19,581 nucleotides of DNA from Marinosulfonomonas sp. PRT-SC04 (GTDB lineage Bacteria > Pseudomonadota > Alphaproteobacteria > Rhodobacterales > Rhodobacteraceae): the NCBI GenBank assembly GCA_001321835.1, contig JPUR01000089.1:1-19581 (forward strand), read 5' to 3'. Positions 15,254 to 19,581 of this stretch are shown piece by piece (the first letter of the stretch is position 1; each line of letters opens with the position of its first letter). The notes under the pieces were generated by a model. It searched no databases, was not told where the DNA came from, and worked only from the letters and a program-made list of their open reading frames with translations. The translations under genes were made by a program, and so were the position numbers.

Positions 15254-15607
15254 ATGCGTTTGGTTTGGTTAATACTGGGGTTAAGCTCATTAATTCTGGG
15301 CGCAATAGGCGCCATTTTACCATTATTACCAACCGTTCCGTTTATGTTGCTTGCCGCCTTCTTTTTCTCAAAATCATCCGAACGGTTACACCATTGGCTC
15401 CTCACTCATCCAATCTTCGGCCCCCCCATAGACGATTGGCAACGAAACGGGGCAATCACAAAGCAGATAAAGCTATATTCGACGGCCTCTATTGCGGCCG
15501 CGTTTGGGCTGTCGCTAATTTTAGGGATTAGATTGCCGATCCTGATACTTCAGGGGTGTATCCTCGTGGCTGTGCTGTTTTTTATTTGGACCCGTCCAGA
15601 GGCATAG
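15254..15607 (+). CDS. DUF454 (YbaN-type) small inner-membrane protein
   Basis: A 117-residue membrane protein of unknown biochemical role. The N-terminal hydrophobic stretch (4-38) contains the family pattern GAIGAILPLLPTVPF followed by FFFSKSSERLHHWL. A short soluble part with HPIFGPPIDDWQRNGAI comes next, then two further membrane segments (about 76-94 and 96-113). These are the hallmarks of DUF454/YbaN. It starts 3 bp after the hemW stop with GGAG overlapping the end of hemW, so it is the last gene of the rph operon. Its final 26 bp overlap the end of convergent parB on the other strand. Placement after hemW might hint at a link to heme or membrane stress, but this is conjecture. Confidence 0.88.
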   Translation: MRLVWLILGLSSLILGAIGAILPLLPTVPFMLLAAFFFSKSSERLHHWLLTHPIFGPPIDDWQRNGAITKQIKLYSTASIAAAFGLSLILGIRLPILILQGCILVAVLFFIWTRPEA

Positions 15608-16493
15608 CCGTTAAAATACGGCACAGGTCATCAAGTTGCTCCAAGTCCTTGTATCTGATGGTTAGTTTGCCATTTTCTTTGCCCGGAGTATGCTCCACAG
15701 AAACTTTCATTCCCAAATTTGCTGCCAAATCACCCTCAAGAGCACGTGTATCAGCATCCTTTTCAGAGGGTTTAAGTTTCAATTTCACGGGTCTTATTTT
15801 AGGCACCTTAGCCAGCCGCTCTGTTTCCCGAACTGACAGACCCTTTTTAACAACCAAACGCGCCAATTCGACTGGATTCTCTGTCGTAATCAATGCCCGC
15901 GCATGACCAGTGGTCAGCTTGCCATGTCGCAGCATGGTTAACACTTCCTCTGGCAGCTGCAGCAACCGCATCAGGTTCGCGATGTGACTGCGGCTTTTAC
16001 CCAGAGCCGTCGCTAATTTTTCTTGTGTGTGACCAAACCGTTGCATCAATTGCTCATAACCAGCCGCTTCTTCAACTGGGTTTAGATCTGCCCGCTGGAT
16101 GTTCTCAATAATTGCAATCTCAAGAACTTCCGTATCGGTGTAATCTCGGATAATTGCCGGCACATCATGCAACTGCGCCAACTGAGCAGCGCGCCAGCGA
16201 CGCTCGCCAGCAACAATCTGGTAACCTGTTGTTTTATCTGAAAATTTCCGCAGTATTAAAGGCTGAATTATACCTTTTTCCCGAATGGACGCGGCCAAAT
16301 CATCTAAATCACTTTGCGGAAAATCTCGTCTTGGCTGATCTGGGTTTGGGCAGATTTTTTCAATCGGGATAAGCTGTTCACTCGAAATATCTCCCACCCC
16401 AGATTTCCTTGTAGCATTATCAATTGCAACATCAGACATAAGCGCAGAAAGCCCGCGCCCCAAGCCACGTCGTTCATGTTTCTTAGCGCTCAT
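15582..16493 (-). CDS. parB: Chromosome partitioning protein ParB
   Basis: A CTP-dependent DNA clamp that loads at parS, spreads along the chromosome and drives origin segregation with ParA. The 303 residues show the N-terminal ParA-contact motif RRGLGRGLSALM (8-19), the CTP-binding domain with GERRWR (96-101) and ENIQR (130-134), a helix-turn-helix around 156-180 (EKLATALGKSRSHIANLMRL), and a C-terminal dimer domain. The ATG at 16493 lies 11 bp inside the end of parA with AAGGA 8 nt before it, so the two are translationally coupled. A perfect parS site occurs 1.4 kb upstream in the same operon, in rsmG. The stop lies inside the convergent DUF454 gene. Confidence 0.97.
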   Translation of the reverse strand: MSAKKHERRGLGRGLSALMSDVAIDNATRKSGVGDISSEQLIPIEKICPNPDQPRRDFPQSDLDDLAASIREKGIIQPLILRKFSDKTTGYQIVAGERRWRAAQLAQLHDVPAIIRDYTDTEVLEIAIIENIQRADLNPVEEAAGYEQLMQRFGHTQEKLATALGKSRSHIANLMRLLQLPEEVLTMLRHGKLTTGHARALITTENPVELARLVVKKGLSVRETERLAKVPKIRPVKLKLKPSEKDADTRALEGDLAANLGMKVSVEHTPGKENGKLTIRYKDLEQLDDLCRILTAMPLDGSK

Positions 16494-17316
16494 TTCCGAC
16501 TTCCTTTTTACTTGATATCATTGAATTATTTTTAGAAAGTTCTTTAGCCAACAACCTATAGGCCTGGGCCCCTTTGGAAGCTGGGTCATAGTCAATCACC
16601 GGCATTGCAAACGAGGGCGCTTCACTTACTCGAACATTTCGTGGAATTATTGTTTTAAAAACAAGTTCTCCCAAATTTTCTCGTGCATCAGCCTCGACCT
16701 GTTGAGATAGCCTATTCCGACTATCATACATCGTCAGTAGAACACCTTCTATTCGCAGGCTTGGATTTGCCGTTTCGCGAACCTCGCGGATTGTCAGCAT
16801 CAATTGTGACAATCCTTCCAGCGCGAAAAATTCACTTTGTAATGGGATTAAAATTGAATTTGCTGACACCATCGCATTTACTGTCAACAGATTTAAAGAA
16901 GGTGGACAGTCAATAAGGATCACATCTAAATTATACTGATCAATCGCTACCTGCCTAAGAGCATCATATAATAAAAAACTCCGTTTTTCATTCGAAATCA
17001 ATTCTATATCAGCAGAACTGAGGTCTGTTGTCGCAGGAATAATCAATATGCCTTCAATATCTGTTTCCTGGACAATATCTTCTAAAGGTATATCACCCAA
17101 CAACAAATCATATGTATTATATTTCCGTTGAGATACCTCAACACCTAAACCAGTAGAGGCATTTCCCTGCGGGTCTAGGTCTATAAGTAAAATATTAAAA
17201 CCGTCTGCTGCCAATGCTGCACTCAGATTTATTGTTGTTGTCGTTTTACCAACACCGCCCTTCTGGTTTGCGACGGCAATGATACGTGGTCCCTTAGGGC
17301 GAGTATGGTCAGACAC
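16483..17316 (-). CDS. parA: Chromosome partitioning ATPase ParA (Soj-type)
   Basis: An ATP-dependent DNA-binding dimer that guides ParB-parS complexes, and so the replicated origin, across the cell. The 277 residues have the deviant Walker A motif KGGVGKTT (19-26) with its signature lysine at the first position, a Walker A' segment LIDLDPQGN near 44-52, and the Walker B region ILIDCPPSLN. There is no N-terminal helix-turn-helix domain, so this is the chromosomal or type Ib form rather than a plasmid type Ia ParA. Position between rsmG and parB, with overlaps of 8 bp and 11 bp, is the standard arrangement of bacterial chromosomal parAB. The DNA here appears more AT-rich than argG or rph, by eye. 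Confidence 0.97.
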   Translation of the reverse strand: MSDHTRPKGPRIIAVANQKGGVGKTTTTINLSAALAADGFNILLIDLDPQGNASTGLGVEVSQRKYNTYDLLLGDIPLEDIVQETDIEGILIIPATTDLSSADIELISNEKRSFLLYDALRQVAIDQYNLDVILIDCPPSLNLLTVNAMVSANSILIPLQSEFFALEGLSQLMLTIREVRETANPSLRIEGVLLTMYDSRNRLSQQVEADARENLGELVFKTIIPRNVRVSEAPSFAMPVIDYDPASKGAQAYRLLAKELSKNNSMISSKKEVGNER

Positions 17317-17938
17317 GCGTTATGTCTCCAATTTTTAAAATTGCACCGTATTGGTTTGTTTGACTTGTAAATTCTTCTACTTGGAAATTCCACATTACGA
17401 TAGAACTCTCTAATTCTTTCTTGTATTTCTCGCCCTTAGGAAACAGGGCAAAACCACTAGATTTCAAATGAAGTTCTGCATATTCCAGTAACTTATCTAA
17501 AGAAGAAAGGGCACGCGCCGTCAGAATGTCTGCATTTAGAGGTGCGGTTTTTTCAATTCTTTCAGCAATCACTTTTGCATTCAGGCCCAATTCTCTTATT
17601 ACGATTTGCAAAAATACAGATTTTCGCAAATCGCTCTCAACAAGAGTAAATCGATCCGCCGGTGTGAATTCAAGCGAAAATATCGCCAATATCAACGCCG
17701 GAAAGCCCCCACCGCTGCCTAAATCCACCCAATGACAAGGTTTATCCTGTCTAAACTCGTAAAGCTGAGCGGAATCATGAAAATGGCGTTGCCACAAAAC
17801 CCCTACAGAAGATTTTGATATCAAATTAATTGCAGGATTCCACTTTTCAACCAGCCTAGCATATTGATCCAACCGTTCAATTGTTTCACGTGAAACATTG
17901 AACGCATCCTGAAACGCACTCCGGTAATCGTCACTCAT
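17309..17938 (-). CDS. rsmG: 16S rRNA (guanine527-N7)-methyltransferase
   Basis: Methylates N7 of G527 in the 530 loop of 16S rRNA using S-adenosylmethionine; loss of the enzyme gives low-level streptomycin resistance in several bacteria. The 209 residues contain the SAM-binding motif VDLGSGGGFP (71-80) and the family helix WNPAINLIS (33-41). Older annotation calls it GidB. Its ATG overlaps the mnmG stop by one base (TGATG), and its end overlaps parA by 8 bp, so the genes form one tightly packed operon. Codons 14-19 (N-V-S-R-E-T) coincide with a perfect parS palindrome, a dual use of the sequence that is described separately. Confidence 0.96.
   Translation of the reverse strand: MSDDYRSAFQDAFNVSRETIERLDQYARLVEKWNPAINLISKSSVGVLWQRHFHDSAQLYEFRQDKPCHWVDLGSGGGFPALILAIFSLEFTPADRFTLVESDLRKSVFLQIVIRELGLNAKVIAERIEKTAPLNADILTARALSSLDKLLEYAELHLKSSGFALFPKGEKYKKELESSIVMWNFQVEEFTSQTNQYGAILKIGDITRV
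17882..17897. other. parS: parS centromere-like site inside rsmG
   Basis: TGTTTCACGTGAAACA is a perfect 16-bp palindrome identical to the conserved bacterial parS consensus bound by ParB. It lies within rsmG codons 14-19 and 1.4 kb upstream of the parB start in the same operon. ParB encoded next door is expected to load here. No second perfect copy was seen in the window. Confidence 0.95.
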
Positions 17939-19581
17939 CAGGCCAGTTTCTTCCTATTATGCTGTTTTATTTTAGCCAAGACCAAAGTCAGTGCAGCTGG
18001 GGTCATTCCATCAATACGTCCTGCTTGACCCAAAGTAGACGGCCGAACAACTTGAAGCTTTGACTGAAGTTCATTCGATAGGCCGGAGATTGCCGAGTAT
18101 TCAAACTCCACCGGAATTAAGTGAGCTTCATCACGTTTCATAGCTTCAACGTCCTTTTTCTGCCGCCGAACATAGTGGGCATACAGAGCATCACACTCTA
18201 TTTGTTTTTGGATTACATCATCTATCTGACCTAATTCCGGGCGCATTCTAATTAAGTCAGAAAATTTCACGCCTTGGAATGACAATAGATCAAAGCCATC
18301 CCTTTTTTTACCATCCTGGGTAATTTTGATACCTTGAGCAGAAACTTCTTTTGGGCTAAGCGTCATAGAGTGAAGGCTGGAAAGCGCGGTGCTCAATTGT
18401 TCCATCTTGTTTTTAAACACTAATTTACGTTTTTCTCCGACACAACCAATCTCAATTCCTTTTGTCGTCAGCCTCTGATCGGCATTATCAGCTCGCAAAG
18501 ACAGACGAAATTCTGCTCGGGATGTGAACATTCGGTATGGCTCAGAAACGCCGCGTGTCACCAGATCATCAAGCATCACACCAATATAAGATTCTGAGCG
18601 ACTGAAAGTAATTGACTCGCGGCCCAGTGCACGGCGCGCTGCATTCAAACCAGCGACCAAACCTTGTGCAGCGGCCTCCTCGTAGCCGGTTGTACCATTA
18701 ATCTGACCAGCAAAATACAAACCTGAGATATTCTTAACCTCAAGAGACGCAGTTAATGCTCGTGGATCAACGTAATCGTATTCGATCGCGTAGCCCGGCT
18801 GAATAATTTTTGTATTTTCCAAACCAACGATTGAATTCACATAGTCAATCTGCACAGATTCTGGCAATGAGGTCGAAATGCCATTTGGATAGATTGTATG
18901 ATCGTCCAGCCCCTCCGGTTCAAGGAATATTTGGTGTGAGGTCTTTTCCGAAAACCTAACAACTTTATCCTCAATAGAAGGGCAGTATCGTGGCCCAACA
19001 CCATCAATATGGCCACCATACATTGAGGAACGGCTTAGATTATCGCGGATAATATCGTGAGTTACTTCATTCGTATGCGTTATCCCACAAGACAGCTGCC
19101 GCGCGGTTGGAGCCTTTGACAGGAACGAAAACATTACTGGTTCATCATCGCCAGGCTGTGATTCTAGGATATCCCAATTGATCGTACGGCCATCCAGACG
19201 CGGTGGTGTACCGGTTTTTAGGCGTTTTAGAGCCAGATCAAAGCAATCGAGACGTTCAGCAAGCTTAACTGACGGGCGATCACCCATCCGCCCACCTGGT
19301 TTAGAAACATCACCAATATGGATAACACCTCTCAGGAAGGTTCCTGTGGTTAAAATCACCGTTGGTGCGAAAATTTCAGATCCATCTGAAAGAATTATAC
19401 CAGTTATTATGTTGTTTTTTAAACACAGATCAATGACCTCACCTTCGATTACATGCAAGTTTTCACACGAGAATATCTCTTTTTGCATAGCCTGACGGTA
19501 TATCCTTCTATCCGCTTGAGCACGGGGACCCTGAACAGCTGGTCCTTTTCTCCGGTTGAGTAGGCGAAATTGGATACCTGC
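17938..19581 (-). CDS. mnmG: tRNA uridine-5-carboxymethylaminomethyl modification enzyme MnmG, N-terminus cut off
   Basis: With MnmE, this FAD enzyme adds the (carboxymethyl)aminomethyl group to U34 of several tRNAs. The frame does not begin at the Met near 19488: it stays open to the window edge, where [20 protein letters not shown] (about 19522-19581) is typical MnmG sequence. About 547 residues are visible, and the N-terminal Rossmann GxGxxG is missing. Family segments include [72 protein letters not shown], and the C-terminal MnmE/tRNA-contact region [12 protein letters not shown] with IDGMTPAAL. It is the first visible gene of the mnmG-rsmG-parA-parB operon and overlaps rsmG by one base. 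mnmE may lie just outside, as often seen in this group. Confidence 0.97.
   Translation of the reverse strand, partial: AGIQFRLLNRRKGPAVQGPRAQADRRIYRQAMQKEIFSCENLHVIEGEVIDLCLKNNIITGIILSDGSEIFAPTVILTTGTFLRGVIHIGDVSKPGGRMGDRPSVKLAERLDCFDLALKRLKTGTPPRLDGRTINWDILESQPGDDEPVMFSFLSKAPTARQLSCGITHTNEVTHDIIRDNLSRSSMYGGHIDGVGPRYCPSIEDKVVRFSEKTSHQIFLEPEGLDDHTIYPNGISTSLPESVQIDYVNSIVGLENTKIIQPGYAIEYDYVDPRALTASLEVKNISGLYFAGQINGTTGYEEAAAQGLVAGLNAARRALGRESITFSRSESYIGVMLDDLVTRGVSEPYRMFTSRAEFRLSLRADNADQRLTTKGIEIGCVGEKRKLVFKNKMEQLSTALSSLHSMTLSPKEVSAQGIKITQDGKKRDGFDLLSFQGVKFSDLIRMRPELGQIDDVIQKQIECDALYAHYVRRQKKDVEAMKRDEAHLIPVEFEYSAISGLSNELQSKLQVVRPSTLGQAGRIDGMTPAALTLVLAKIKQHNRKKLA

Noticed and set aside
1..19581. 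CRISPR arrays, tRNA or rRNA genes, prophage or defence islands
   Set aside because: No regularly spaced repeats, no tRNA-like cloverleaf or rRNA segment, and no phage or defence motifs were seen. Apart from the IS end, the genes are ordinary chromosomal housekeeping genes.

Overview
This 19.6-kb window reads as chromosome of an alphaproteobacterium, most likely a marine Rhodobacterales (Roseobacter-group) species. The support is the gene set and order (mnmG-rsmG-parA-parB facing rph-rdgB-hemW-DUF454, with hrcA-grpE and mutS beside them), the protein sequences and a moderate GC content judged by eye. The genus is not claimed. The chromosomal parAB genes and a perfect parS site suggest an origin-proximal location.

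Layout from left to right. Bases 1-529 are the right end of an IS5-family insertion sequence: a transposase C-terminus plus a candidate terminal repeat, followed by what may be the tail of an interrupted gene. Bases 635-2649 (minus) hold a small operon of an unrecognised multi-pass membrane protein and threonine deaminase ilvA. argG (plus) diverges from it. Bases 4009-4490 carry no intact gene but hold a perfect 14-bp hairpin, an apparently decaying minus-strand reading frame, and a cluster of nested repeats just before msrA. msrA (plus) encodes a methionine sulfoxide reductase with an export signal. It meets a minus-strand pair, malic enzyme maeB followed at once by a ribokinase-type sugar kinase. 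mutS (plus) diverges from maeB and meets the minus-strand heat-shock pair hrcA-grpE tail to tail. From 12778 a tight plus-strand operon runs rph, rdgB, hemW and a DUF454/YbaN membrane protein. It overlaps tail to tail with the minus-strand operon mnmG-rsmG-parA-parB, whose first gene is cut by the right edge.

Most of the content is housekeeping: amino-acid biosynthesis (ilvA, argG), carbon metabolism (maeB), DNA repair and nucleotide-pool cleaning (mutS, rdgB), RNA maturation and modification (rph, rsmG, mnmG), heme handling (hemW), stress response (hrcA, grpE, msrA) and chromosome segregation (parA, parB, parS). I see no clear evidence of a new defence or biosynthetic system. The points most worth a second look are the perfect parS embedded in the rsmG coding sequence, the eroded reading frame and hairpin after argG, the repeat cluster before msrA, and the IS end with a possible interrupted gene.
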